Shown in pieces: positions 1-13,461 of a stretch of DNA of 17,500 nt. The stretch is taken from the NCBI GenBank assembly GCA_018398765.1, contig JAHBMJ010002107.1, positions 1-17,500 on the forward strand. Direction: 5' to 3'. The notes below the pieces were generated by a model. The model saw only the letters and a list, made by a program, of their open reading frames with translations. It ran no database searches and had not been told where the DNA came from. Source of the DNA: Chromera velia (taxonomy: Eukaryota; Sar; Chromeraceae). Numbering within the stretch: the stretch's first letter is position 1; every line of letters starts with the position of its first letter. The position numbers were made by a program, and so were the translations under genes.

Positions 1-290
1 GGCAGTCAGGCAGGCAAGAAGGCCGAAATGGGAAAGCAGTCAGCATGGCAGGAATGCAAAACTCTGGAAGGCAGTCAGGCAGGCAAGAAGGCCGAAATTG
101 GGAAGGCAATCGGGCAGGCAGGAAGACCGAAATTGGGAGCGCGGCGAAGGCCGAAATTAAGAAGGCAATAGGGCGGGCGGAAAGGCCGAAATTGAGAAGA
201 CATTTAGCCAGACAGAAAGGCTGAAAGCTAGAGGGCAGTCAAGCAGGCAAGAATGGCAAAATTTCGGAGGCAGTCAGGCAGGTAGAAAAA
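1..290. repeat. Degenerate ~35-bp minisatellite
   Basis: About nine imperfect tandem units of 33-36 bp start near 1, 35, 69, 104, 139 (short), 163, 198, 233 and 267. The typical unit reads GGCAGTCAGGCAGGCAAGAA followed by GGCCGAAATTGGGA. The array is cut by the window edge, so its true length is unknown. The core CAGGCAAGAA resembles the core of the 21-bp array at 3061-3249, so the two may share an origin; this is inference. No gene is seen in it. Confidence 0.85.
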
Positions 291-650
291 AACACAGGCT
301 CGGCACGTAGGGGCGCTACTCCCTTTCGCAGTCTGAAGACTGTGGCCTTAACGAAAATGCAAAGACCTACCTCTGGAGGAGTTGAAGAAGGACTAGGACA
401 CAAAACAAGCATCTCCTGGAGGAGACCCACGACCTGCAAAGAGCAGAGGAGGGGGGCAGGGGTGAGCAACACAGGCAAAGGGAGACGGCAGTTTTTTACC
501 TTGCTAAGGGCAGACCGGTCAGTCGCTCAGCAGCCATAATGGCCAGGTTGCAACCACACAGGAACACTTACAGACATCATACAAAGCCTTCTGCATGCAC
601 CAAGAAAGCTCATCTCTGCAAACAAGATTTTTTTAATTCCTTCACTGGGA
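291..650. other. No gene recognised
   Basis: Purine-rich sequence between the minisatellite and the foldback element. Short open frames exist on both strands (for example 342-539 plus) but they have no recognisable domain, splice context or composition that sets them apart from chance. Confidence 0.5.
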
Positions 651-810
651 GGGGGGGGTGGACCCTCTCGCAAGGGTACGAAACAACCCAATTTCGTACC
701 CCTGGTGGAGGGGGGGGGTCCGACCTGCTCTGCAGGTTTGCGTCCAAAATGTGTCTAGGAAACACGAAATTGGGTCGTTTCGTACCCCTACGAGAGGATC
801 CACCCCCCCC
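651..810. repeat. Foldback element: 47-bp inverted repeat with nested palindromes
   Basis: The left arm 651-697 and the right arm 764-810 are reverse complements over 47 bp with four mismatches, all transitions. The arms are separated by a 66-bp spacer. Each arm contains a hairpin of its own. On the left GGGTACGAAA (674-683) pairs with TTTCGTACCC (692-701). On the right ACGAAA (764-769) pairs with TTTCGT (778-783). The spacer holds a further 6-bp hairpin (723-728 with 732-737). G-runs and C-runs cap the outer ends. No target duplication or ORF is evident. It could be a foldback/MITE-like element or a structured non-coding unit. Confidence 0.75.
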
Positions 811-1249
811 TGTTGCTGGTGGAACGACACAAAACGAACTGACCTGATTGAGCGACCTAAACCAGTCCGGCAACCCTTCTAGTTGTCGGACAACTCCTTT
901 GCACCGAGGCAACCACTCCCACGAGCAACCAGAGGTGTCCAGCCAACACAGATACCGAAGGGGTACAAAACTCCGGAATCTGTAACCCCTCCAAAAATGA
1001 GGTTCTGGAATAACAAGTTGAACACGATTTCGTCGTTGTCAAACCTTCCAATACAATCTAATGGAACGCTTGACAACGAGATTTTATGGATAGAGGCCCA
1101 TTCTGTTGACCTGACTTTCTGAGTGGAGGAGAACTTTCTGAAGACCTGACTGAAAATTTTTCAGATCGGCATTTTGATGGGTCAGCGCGCAGCCGGGAAG
1201 TGCTTTTTGGCCTTGGTGGCCGGCCGGGCCCTGGCCCGCAACGCGTAGC
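811..1249. other. No gene recognised; possible old repeat
   Basis: Mixed-composition sequence. GACCTGACT occurs twice near 1108-1150 and AGTTGTC-G-GACAACT forms a short palindrome near 882-896. Minus-strand open frames here are short and in different frames, which looks more like a decayed repeat than a gene. I cannot name a family. Confidence 0.4.
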
Positions 1250-1549
1250 TTGCCTTCCAGGGCCATCACATGGTTGGCTAATCTAAAATCGGCTCCCAAA
1301 ATCGGCTTTCCGTCGAATGTTTCAAGTCGATCAGAGCAAGACCTAGTGCCGCCTCTCTCCCATCACACAGACTTGCTCTCCAGCGATGAAAGTAGGCTTT
1401 ATCGAAAGCCCAGGGGATTGGTTTCTTTGCTTTTTCTTGGGTTTATGACATTCACTCTACTGGTTGCCCTGAGAAGGCAATTTCGATCTTCCATCACGAA
1501 GGGCACGGCCCATCTCCACGCAAACGGGCCTACGAAGTTGCCCCAGTAA
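1250..1549 (+). CDS. Weak hypothetical ORF with one hydrophobic segment
   Basis: A 99-codon frame starting with ATG at 1250 and ending with TAA at 1547. It has a polar N-terminal half, then one hydrophobic run at about residues 57-69 (LVSLLFLGFMTFT) followed by LVALRRQFR. This is the layout of a type II signal anchor, but random sequence can produce it. No family is recognised. The frame could be a 5' exon: a GTAAAG donor-like site lies at 1546, and a downstream frame ending at a TAG near 1750 continues in phase if spliced near 1628. Both are speculative, and nothing in the neighbourhood supports a function. Confidence 0.15.
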   Translation: MPSRAITWLANLKSAPKIGFPSNVSSRSEQDLVPPLSHHTDLLSSDESRLYRKPRGLVSLLFLGFMTFTLLVALRRQFRSSITKGTAHLHANGPTKLPQ

Positions 1550-2742
1550 AGCTTCCATTGAATCCTTTCTGTGCGTACGCTCTTACAAGCTCTAGATAAT
1601 GAGCTGGAAAGGCTTTCTGGATGAGGGGGCTAGCTCTGGGTGGCCAGAAGGTGAGCCACTTTATGAATTTTTGCATATCTGTGCTGCAGGTCAGACTGAG
1701 CCTTTCTCGGAGGACCGTTTGTCGGTGCTTAGGTTTCATGGGGAAGCATTATAGCTGGTAATCTTGGGTGATCTGAAGTTGTGGGAGTGAGGCGCAGCTC
1801 TTGTTTGCACAAGAATTTGGAGGTAGGGCTCCTGGGTAGACTAAGACCCAGTGGCCAGTGCCGGGCCTCACCCAGAAAAAACAAGAACGCTATGATGGCC
1901 GGTCGTGGGCAAGGCCCTCTGGCTAAAGGCCATGGATCGATCAGGCTTTCAGAAGCTAAGCATTTACCTCTTATACGGTTATATTGCTCAACATTTGTTT
2001 GGTTGAACTGCTTTCTGTGGGTGTCAAATCGGCAGATCTGTTTGCGGACATTCATTCTTACCTTTTATGGGGGTTGCCCACTGTGTGCTCCCTCCTTACA
2101 TCAGTGTGCAGATTCGGCATATTCCATTAGAAGTAAAAGTTAGCTTGTTTGTGCATTACGCTGCACATTGTCATATATCTGTAGACTCTGCAATCACTCC
2201 CCGATATATCAACATACTATAACTCTTTTACCTCACTCACGTCCAACAATTTCTAACATACACACCACAAACCCATTAAACCTTATCTTTAAAAGTTGTT
2301 CATACTTTCATGCAGGTAAAAAACAATAAATAGAATCATTCTAAGTGCTTTAAAGACTTAGTTTTTTATATAAAATTTAGTGTGATATATAGAAAATTAA
2401 AAGTCACTTTCTAGTACAAAAGTTTCAATTGTCAGTACAGTCAGTTCTTTCCTTCAATTGCTGTCTTGCTGTTTGATCAACCCTTCTCTATTTAATCGGA
2501 AAGAAAGAAATAAAGAAAGAGATCTTTCTGTGGTGGCATGCGCTGGAAAAGGGCAACGATCATTATAATATCTCTGTCCCTGAGCTGGGTCTCTGAGTGA
2601 AAAAGAGATGGCCCAAGCAACGATTGCTTCTCCAACTTTCTGTGATTGACTAAGCAGCTTAGCTTTTCTTTTGCATGAATTTTTGCTTGTGGACAGTGGT
2701 TAAATATTGCAATTTTGTCTTTATATTAACCATGCCGTAAAT
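1550..2742. other. No gene recognised; AT-rich from about 2140
   Basis: 1550-2140 has ordinary composition with only short open frames. From about 2140 the sequence becomes AT-rich with runs of A and T, a purine tract near 2500-2521 and no open frame of note. It is treated as intergenic. Confidence 0.5.
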
Positions 2743-2875
2743 GATGGTCTCATTGGCAGAGTGAGAACCTCTGAACCTGCAAGTTCACGGCTCAGTAGGG
2801 GCTGCGGTTAGAAGCTCTCTGAATGAACATGGTCTCATTTTGCTTGCTGCTTAGACCTGTCAATCAATCAATAAA
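2743..2875 (+). repeat. SINE-like segment with tRNA-promoter-like boxes
   Basis: TTGGCAGAGTGAG (2753-2765) resembles a tRNA A box. TGCAAGTTCACGGCTC (2778-2793) contains a GTTC-type B-box-like core at a plausible distance. The 16-mer recurs with two mismatches at 7443-7458. ATGGTCTCATT occurs at 2743 and again at 2829, and the segment ends in a short (CAAT)n run near 2861-2871, as short retroposons often do. I could not fold a tRNA cloverleaf, so this is not called a tRNA gene. Confidence 0.25.
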
Positions 2876-3060
2876 ACATATTCGATCAATTCATTTACTA
2901 GTTTGTTTAGTTTGAATTATGCTGTAATTGTCTTTAGAGTTTTTGAAGAGGTTATTGAATAATTTATTAAGTAACCCGTGTGTAACCCATTCATACTTAA
3001 TTATTATAACACATCTTAACTATTTTATAACCACTAAACACTATAGAATAACGAAATACA

Positions 3061-3249
3061 ACTGTTAAACAACTGAATCTAACTGCTAGGCAGCTGAATC
3101 TAACTGCTAGGCAGGCGAAGATGACCGCTAGGCAGGCAAAGAACCCTGCTAGACAGGCAAAAAACACTGCTAGGCAGGCAAAGGGTACCGCTAGGCAGCC
3201 CAACGGTACCCCTAGGCAGCTAAAAGGTACCGCTAGGCAAGAAAAAACA
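3061..3249 (+). repeat. 21-bp tandem repeat, nine units, possibly coding
   Basis: Nine units of exactly 21 bp start at 3061 and step by 21; the typical unit is ACTGCTAGGCAGGCAAAGAAC. Because 21 is a multiple of three, a frame stays open through all units and repeats a seven-residue block like T-A-R-Q-A-K-N. It has an ATG at 3121 and a stop at 3319-3321. The opposite strand is also open through the array, giving C-L-A-V-x-F-A blocks. Openness is therefore a consequence of the period and not evidence of a gene. The outermost units are the most diverged, as expected for an ageing minisatellite. Confidence 0.85.
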
Positions 3250-3407
3250 GGGTTAGAGTTCACTGCTAGCAAGCCTTACAAAGGGTTAATTACATTTAAA
3301 CAATCAGTTGGACTTCATTGATGTCTTACCTTCCACAGTGTTATCAAGTTTTTTTTTAGGAGTCCGTGACCCCCCTAATTTAGTATGCTAGCAACCAGTG
3401 TGAGTTG

Positions 3408-3673
3408 ATGAACGAAGGGCATAGTGCCACCGTGGATGAGTTTTTGGGGAGGGCGGCGTTCAGAAGAAGAGACTCAGTGTTCAAGGAAAGCCCAGAAAGG
3501 TACGCACTTGGAAGCTCATTAGATGAAACAGTGCTAGCAGAAAGACATGGAGTGATCATAAAAAAAAAAGGAGGAACGGAAAGAAGAAAAGAAGAATACA
3601 AGACCATCCTGGAAGTAATGGAAGCAGGAAAACAGCTGAGGGAGGGAGAAGGAGAAATCGCTGAGAGAAGAAT
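3408..3673 (+). pseudogene. Open frame interrupted by the LTR element (5' part)
   Basis: ATG at 3408, then 88 codons plus two bases up to the target duplication AGAAT (3669-3673), where the retroelement starts. The residues are polar and charged, rich in Glu, Arg and Lys, with a lysine run from an A9 tract and a helix-like end (EEYKTILEVMEAGKQLREGE). No family is recognised. After the element, the copy of AGAAT at 6910-6914 leads into sequence that continues the same frame to TAG at 7000-7002. The pre-insertion frame would have been about 117 codons. It may be a real host or older transposon ORF, or a chance frame; AGA/GAA/GGA codon use differs from the AGPS gene. Confidence 0.3.
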
Positions 3674-4131
3674 TTTCTGGACTGTCTGGCGGCGCCAGGA
3701 CGACTCGAGTCAGATGGCGACGCCAGCGCGGGCTCAGACATTCCACACGCACCGATGCTACGCGGGCCTTCTTGCAGGTGTTTAAGTACCAGGGTCTTGG
3801 TTCTTACGCGCTGTGACTGCCTTGCAGATAAATTGGCTCTGAGACATAGATATTGTCTTGTAGCTGCTGTCCTGTAGCTTGACTTCGTCCTGTCGCATGA
3901 ATTCAGTCTGTTTGCATGTCACGTTTAATTCTCTGTTAAGTACGGGGATAAAAACGACTGTTCTGGAAAGAGATTGGATTAGAGGGAATGAGAGGTGGAT
4001 TGGGTTGATCGAGGTATCTTGACGATCTTTACTTGAAACCTTCTGAACCTTTTGGAGTCAATCAATTTGGGACAGAGTCTTTCCGCCACCATCTAGCTTA
4101 GCCTCTTGAATGCCCTGACTAGCTCGTGACA
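3674..4131 (+). repeat. 5' LTR
   Basis: This copy aligns base for base with 6441-6909 apart from about 30 substitutions, nearly all transitions, and a 10-bp tandem duplication present only in the 3' copy (near 6776-6785). Its first bases are eroded (TTTCTGG where the 3' copy has TGTCCTGG). The first ~70 bases contain nested palindromes: a 12-bp outer stem 3678-3689 with 3734-3745, a GACTCGAGTC palindrome, and TGGCG-A-CGCCA. Confidence 0.8.
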
Positions 4132-4136
4132 TGATA

Positions 4137-4154
4137 TGGTGATCGCTCAGCTCG
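4137..4154 (+). other. Primer-binding-site candidate
   Basis: TGGTGATCGCTCAGCTCG starts five bases after the 5' LTR. Primer binding sites start with TGG because they pair with the CCA end of a tRNA. The matching tRNA was not identified, so the call rests on position and the TGG only. Confidence 0.4.
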
Positions 4155-4544
4155 AGAGTCTGAAACTTGAAAACACACCTTCTGTAGAGGAGTCAGATAC
4201 GCGCCAGATCGATGCCAACTTGATGATTAGTCTCTTTTCGTCTCGTTCTTTGCTTTCCAAACGCTGCGGGCACAGTCAAGAGACTGTGGAAGGGAGTGTT
4301 AGAGACTCTTTGCATCCTGTGTCAGCTGAATGGAGTGCCTCGCTTGCATCCTGCTTGGTAACTTATGTTTTGCTAGCTACCAGGCTAGCTGGGAACTCTT
4401 CGTATCTCTTCTTCATTTGGAGACGGAGAAGAGGGAGAAGGCGGTCACTGTGATAGTAACTCACTCCTTGCAGGTCACGCCTTCGTGCCAACATGTCCAG
4501 CGACTGCGTTAACTACAAGTCCTGATAGGTCCTGCTCTGATACC

Positions 4545-5114
4545 ATGTCGGGTAATGACAGACCCGGCGCTTTGCTCTCAGTACCTCTGGCTCTTGCCTA
4601 TTCTTACCTCACCGAGACCGTTGTTCTCCCAGTCATGACCATCCTTTCCATCGAGATCGTTTCCGCCGTCACTACCTACTTCTCTGAGGACTTCTCTGAG
4701 ACCACCACCGCTGAGGAGATCTTCCAGACCTATGAGACCTCCTCCATGGCTGACTCAGAGACTTCTCTTCGTCTTTAGCTTCGTCTTTACTGACTTCACC
4801 GAGTCCGCTTCGTTGAGTACTCGACCGCCCAAGGCCGTGACTGAGACCAAGATCGTCTCCACACCGTCCCGATGACCAAGACCATCTCTATGATTCCCAC
4901 CTACACCACCGAGACTGTGATGAAGATCGCCCACCTTGAGACTGTTAGCACTGCCAACCAACTCTCTACCATGACGTCTTCTTACTAGCCCAGCTACTAC
5001 ACTGAGACCATCTTTGAGACCGTCGTCCCCACCAACACCTACCACATTGAGTGCTCCACCACCGACTTTTGCCCTACCAGCATTGTGGACTCTGGCTCTT
5101 CATATACCACATAG
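4545..5114 (+). pseudogene. Broken Thr/Ser/Glu-rich secreted-type protein inside the LTR element
   Basis: A gene remnant spread over three frames. Frame one runs from ATG 4545 (context ACCATGT) to TAG 4776-4778. Frame two is open 4771-4875, entered beside a small CTTCGTCTTTA duplication. Frame three runs 4872-5114 with an internal TAG at 4986-4988. The first part has a signal-peptide-like stretch ([13 protein letters not shown]). All parts repeat T-E-T or S-E-T motifs followed by I or V, and frame three has a Cys-containing segment ([20 protein letters not shown]). The style resembles Ser/Thr-rich cell-wall or GPI-anchored surface proteins of filamentous fungi; that is pattern recognition, not a database match. 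Codons are strongly C-ending (ACC, ATC, TCC, GAG), unlike the AGPS exons. At least two frameshifts and a stop make it non-functional. Confidence 0.5.
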
Positions 5115-5986
5115 GAGTTCTTACGAATCTTCTTTAAGACTGCTGCATCCTGGAGGCTTACCGAGACGATTGGTGTTGTGGTGTTGTTTCCGTTCAAAGG
5201 AACATGGAGCCACCAAGGCTGCCGTCTATGACCAGATCGCAATTGAAATGGCCAGTCGATTGTTTGCTTCTTCTCTTGTTCAGCATAGACAGAGACAGAA
5301 AGGCTGATGCATGGTGCCAGGGCAATAGGGCACGGTTAGCTAGACAGATCATACATACGGACAAGACATAAAGTCGTTGAGAGTTCTCTCTGAGAGTGCG
5401 ACGCTGAATGTGTTTGATTGGAAGGGATTGAGATGTGTTTTGGGACTGGCGATGCTTACTTTTTCGGACTGGAAGTCATACCGCAGGGAGGGTCCCTGTG
5501 TGAGTCAGAGCGACAGATTAGGGTAGAAAGATAGAGATCAAAGCGATCAGAGCGATCAAAAGCATGGATGAATACGCTGGTGTATGTAATTAAGCCGTGT
5601 TTGGTGGATTCCAATGCGTGCGCTATCTGTGGCAAACGAGGGGTTGGGTGTGGGGTCGCTCTTCATGATAGAAAGCCAAGAAGGGAAAGTGTTGACAGTG
5701 GCAGAATACAGATCATGATCAGACAATCGAGTAATCAAAGCAAAGCCAGTTGAAGAGTGGAGTCTTGGCAGGGTATGGGAGGGGTGAAAAGTGGGGTCCC
5801 AGGAGCACCAACTCTGAGGGAAATGCATGGGGAGGGGATGACATTTCAAGAGAGGGACCAAATGAGAAGAAGAAACTCTGATATTTGATGAGTTAAGCGG
5901 TGTGTAGCGCTTTTTATTTCCTCTCTTTTCCACTTATGTGCAGTAACTGTGTATTCCTCTGCTTATGCTGATCGATTCAAAGTTGA
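5115..5986. other. LTR-element interior without a clear gene
   Basis: Probable trailing sequence of the preceding gene remnant, including a three-fold 9-bp repeat of the GATCAAAGC type near 5537-5563. Open frames on both strands here are short and featureless. Confidence 0.4.
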
Positions 5987-6151
5987 CGAGAGCGCCATGT
6001 TGAATATGAAAACAAGAAGATCAAGCTGTATGAGAAGAACGCTAGGAAGAACGCGTACACTACTGTTAGAGATGCCTCTGGAGAAAGGGAAACTCTCGGA
6101 ACAGCTAGACATGAAGATTTTGAAGACGTAGGAGAACTAAGAGGGGCATAA
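5987..6151 (+). pseudogene. C-terminal gene fragment, Lys/Glu-rich
   Basis: A 54-codon frame without its own start, open from after TGA 5984-5986 to TAA 6149-6151. It encodes a charged helical stretch (YENKKIKLYEKNARKNAY) and an acidic tail. Codons such as AAG, ATC, CTG and TAC dominate the first half, as in the neighbouring remnant. An overlapping plus frame (5949-6131) reads like sequence upstream of it in another phase, so a frameshift near 5995-6002 is likely. The protein family is not recognised. It may be a second captured fragment or the end of an element-encoded protein. Confidence 0.3.
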
Positions 6152-6424
6152 GACCTTACATTGGGAAGCTTGCGGCCGTCAGGTGATGGACTCTGCCATG
6201 GGGTGGAGAAGGTTAACCGTGTGCAACTATGCAGAAGCCCGGCCCCGACATCCCTACAACAGGTCCTGCGGAGACAGGCCTGGCGGGTTGGCATCGCCGG
6301 TGGGGCAGCGGTAACTGATCACACCTCCTTTTTAGGTCCCTTCAGCACAAACGAAGGTTTATAGAAGAAATTGAGGGGGGAGTTTGCTCTGGAAAGATTC
6401 TTTCTCTGCGAGTAAGAATCTCAT
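6152..6424. other. 3' interior of the LTR element
   Basis: GC-richer sequence with short complementary segments (for example CCTG...CAGG near 6265-6280) and no gene. It leads into the polypurine tract. Confidence 0.4.
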
Positions 6425-6436
6425 GGAAGAGGGGAG
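6425..6436 (+). other. Polypurine tract
   Basis: GGAAGAGGGGAG lies four bases before the 3' LTR, the expected place for the plus-strand primer of an LTR retrotransposon. It also fixes the element's orientation as plus. Confidence 0.6.
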
Positions 6437-6440
6437 CATG

Positions 6441-6909
6441 TGTCCTGGACTGCCTGGCGGCGCCAGGACGACTCGAGTCGGATGGCGACGCCAGCGCGGG
6501 CTCAGGCATTCCACATGTGCCGATGCGACGCGGGCTTTCTTGCAGGTGTTTGAGTGCTAGGGTCTTGGTTCTTACGCACTATGACTGCCTTGCAGATGAA
6601 TTGGCTCTGAGACATAGATATTGTCTTATAGCTGCTGTCCTGTAGCTTGAGTTCGTCCTGTTACATGAATTCAGTCTGTTTGCATGTCACATTTAATTTT
6701 CTGTTAAGTACGGGGATGAAAACGACTGTTCTGGAAAGAGATTGGATTAGAGGGAATGAGAGGCGGATTAGGTTAATCGTAGTTAATCGAGGTATCTTGA
6801 CGATCTTTACTTGAAACCTTCTGAACCTTTTGGAGTCAATCAGTTTAGGACAGAGTCTTTCCGCCGCCATCTAGCTTAGCCTCTTGAATGCCCTGACTAG
6901 CTCGTGACA
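6441..6909 (+). repeat. 3' LTR
   Basis: Second copy of the LTR with the better preserved start (TGTCCTGG, shared with the diverged copy at 16511). The 12-position stem 6446-6457 with 6502-6513 has one C/T mismatch and a closing G-T pair. Inside it lie CCTGGC-GGC-GCCAGG (6453-6467), the perfect palindrome CGACTCGAGTCG (6469-6480) and TGGCG-A-CGCCA (6483-6493). The copy ends GTGACA and is followed by the AGAAT target copy. Confidence 0.8.
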
Positions 6910-6914
6910 AGAAT

Positions 6915-7002
6915 GGAGAGAGGGCGTGCACAAAGCAAAAGTGTCCTTTTGTCCTGTGTTATTGGATCAAATTTTGGGCAGTCCCTTCTGAGCAGCCCAT
7001 AG
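6915..7002 (+). pseudogene. Continuation of the interrupted frame (3' part)
   Basis: Immediately after the target copy AGAAT the reading frame of 3408-3673 resumes in phase and stays open for about 28 codons to TAG at 7000-7002. The residues are first basic, then moderately hydrophobic. No family is recognised. The in-phase continuation suggests, but does not prove, that a coding sequence was split by the insertion. Confidence 0.25.
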
Positions 7003-7534
7003 ACCAAAGCATGCAAAACGCAGACAGATTGTTGTTTGTTTGCGGCCTTGGAAACCAGGCGGGCCACGGGGTGTGGTCTAAGCCTCAGCGATGAGGTACA
7101 CCCCCCTGCTATTTGCGGGGGTGACCTTTATAAGACAAAACGGCGACAGTGCTCTAGGGTACCACTAATCACTAAGTTGGAGGACTCAAGTGCGCAGTGG
7201 CTAGTTTAGCTTCTCCTAACCGAATCTATCTTAGTCTGTCTAAGTCCTATCAGATTCGAAGAGTCCAATTCTTAAAAATTATATACAGTCACATATACTA
7301 CTAAGTTGAATACAAGAATATATCTGTTATGCATGATGGGATATGTCGTTGAATGTATACATGTATGATGTGGAGTTATGTTTATGAATGTATGCATATG
7401 GTGCTAAGCGGTCCTAGGCAGACGGCAAAGAACTCGATCACGTGCAAGTCTACGGCTCCAGCCCCGAACACAATGTAATCATGTAACTAACAAACTAACT
7501 TTACACTTCAGTACACTTCAATCAAGTTCCAATC
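7003..7534. other. Non-coding, with two hairpins, a TATA-like box and a tRNA-box-like repeat
   Basis: CCTCA-GCGA-TGAGG (7083-7096) is a 5-bp stem with a GNRA-type loop. CACCCCC (7099-7105) pairs with GGGGGTG (7117-7123). TATAAG follows at 7130. At 7401-7412 GTGCTAAGCGGT resembles a tRNA A box, and TGCAAGTCTACGGCTC (7443-7458) repeats the 16-mer at 2778. The remainder is AT-rich. Confidence 0.4.
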
Positions 7535-7575
7535 ATGCAGCAAGAGATAAAGGGAGAAATTGGTAAAGTCATCAC

Positions 7576-7651
7576 GGCGAGAGAAGTGCGACGTCCGGCG
7601 GCTTCAAGTGCCAAACCCTCCTGCGGCGAGAAAAGTGCCAAACCCTCTTGC
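7576..7651. repeat. 27-bp imperfect tandem repeat
   Basis: AAGTGCCAAACCCTCCTGC at 7606-7624 recurs at 7633-7651 with one change. CGGCGAGAGAAGTGC at 7576 recurs as CGGCGAGAAAAGTGC at 7624. The repeat lies in a 70-codon plus frame (7535-7747), but that frame looks non-coding and I recognise nothing in it. Confidence 0.6.
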
Positions 7652-7948
7652 CGTAGGATCCGAAGCACGCCCGGGCACGCTTGTGAAGGCCCAATGAAGG
7701 GTCTTAATTTTTTTCTTTTTGACATTGACCCAGACAAAAATAAGTAACGTACAGATTGATCATGCCGGCTCTTCAAACATATCACACATTAAAGCACAGG
7801 AGATCATGCAGGGTCTGCCTGGCTGTAAAGTTGTGGATATGAATCTTTTCAAAGTTGTATTTCATCCTATTTGTCATTCCAAAGACTGAAGTGTCTGAGG
7901 TACCTGCAGCTATATGAAATGCAGCGTTACTCGTCTATCTTCACACAT

Positions 7949-13102
<5,154 letters not shown>

Positions 13103-13267
13103 CACGCGGACGAACAACCGCTCTTTGTCCGTCCGTACAAGAAAAACCAACCAATCGTCAGACAGAGAAACTCGACGAAAGAGATTGGACCAACCAAAAT
13201 ATTGAAAGCTGTACGAAGCAGCTTCCCGAGATTCGTTGGCGATGAATTTTGACAGGGTGAGATGGTG
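13103..13267 (-). other. Open, ATG-less leader in frame with AGPS
   Basis: The 55 codons directly upstream of the AGPS ATG contain no stop and no ATG; an in-frame TGA stands at 13270-13268. This is most simply the 5' leader plus promoter-proximal DNA. A near-cognate start such as TTG at 13150 would add about 16 residues ahead of the ATG. No peroxisomal PTS2 pattern appears in the extension either. Confidence 0.35.
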
Positions 13268-13461
13268 TCACAATGGTGTTAGTCCGAGCGTTTGAGGAAA
13301 CTCCGAAGTGCTCTTAATTCATGCAGGATCCGTGAGTCATCGTATGTGATATGAATGTGATTGTGAAGATTTGTGCATGAAGAAATTTAAGTTTCAGAAA
13401 GGGCATCTCACTGGGCTGTTGCGGGTCCGACCCCGTGGGTCTGGGCCGCGCCTGACGTACA

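Larger units (their letters stand above)
3674..6909 (+). mobile_element. Degenerate non-autonomous LTR retrotransposon
   Basis: Two direct ~460-bp terminal repeats (3674-4131 and 6441-6909) flank 2309 bp. The 3' copy begins TGTCC and ends TGACA, the usual TG...CA boundaries. AGAAT directly precedes the left LTR (3669-3673) and directly follows the right LTR (6910-6914), as expected of a 5-bp target duplication. A TGG-starting primer-binding-site candidate lies five bases inside the left LTR, and a purine tract lies just before the right one. I see no protease, reverse transcriptase, RNase H or integrase motif in any frame, so the element would need help in trans. The inside holds decayed gene fragments. 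The LTRs are roughly 93% identical by eye, so the insertion is not recent. Confidence 0.75.

Noticed and set aside
2743-2815. tRNA gene
   Set aside because: A- and B-box-like text is present, but no acceptor, anticodon and T stems could be paired into a cloverleaf.
3061-3249. CRISPR-like array
   Set aside because: Units are contiguous 21-bp copies with no unique spacers, in a eukaryotic context; this is a minisatellite.
3674-3745. Conserved peptide (W-x-x-W-R-R-Q-D type) encoded by the LTR start
   Set aside because: The frame is open in three copies, but the changes between copies preserve base pairing better than amino acids, so structure is the simpler explanation; coding is not excluded.
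5556-5933. 125-codon minus frame inside the LTR element
   Set aside because: No domain, no start context and composition like the surrounding non-coding interior.
3674-6909. Hammerhead-type ribozyme in the LTRs (retrozyme)
   Set aside because: No paired CTGATGA and GAAA core was found around the stems.
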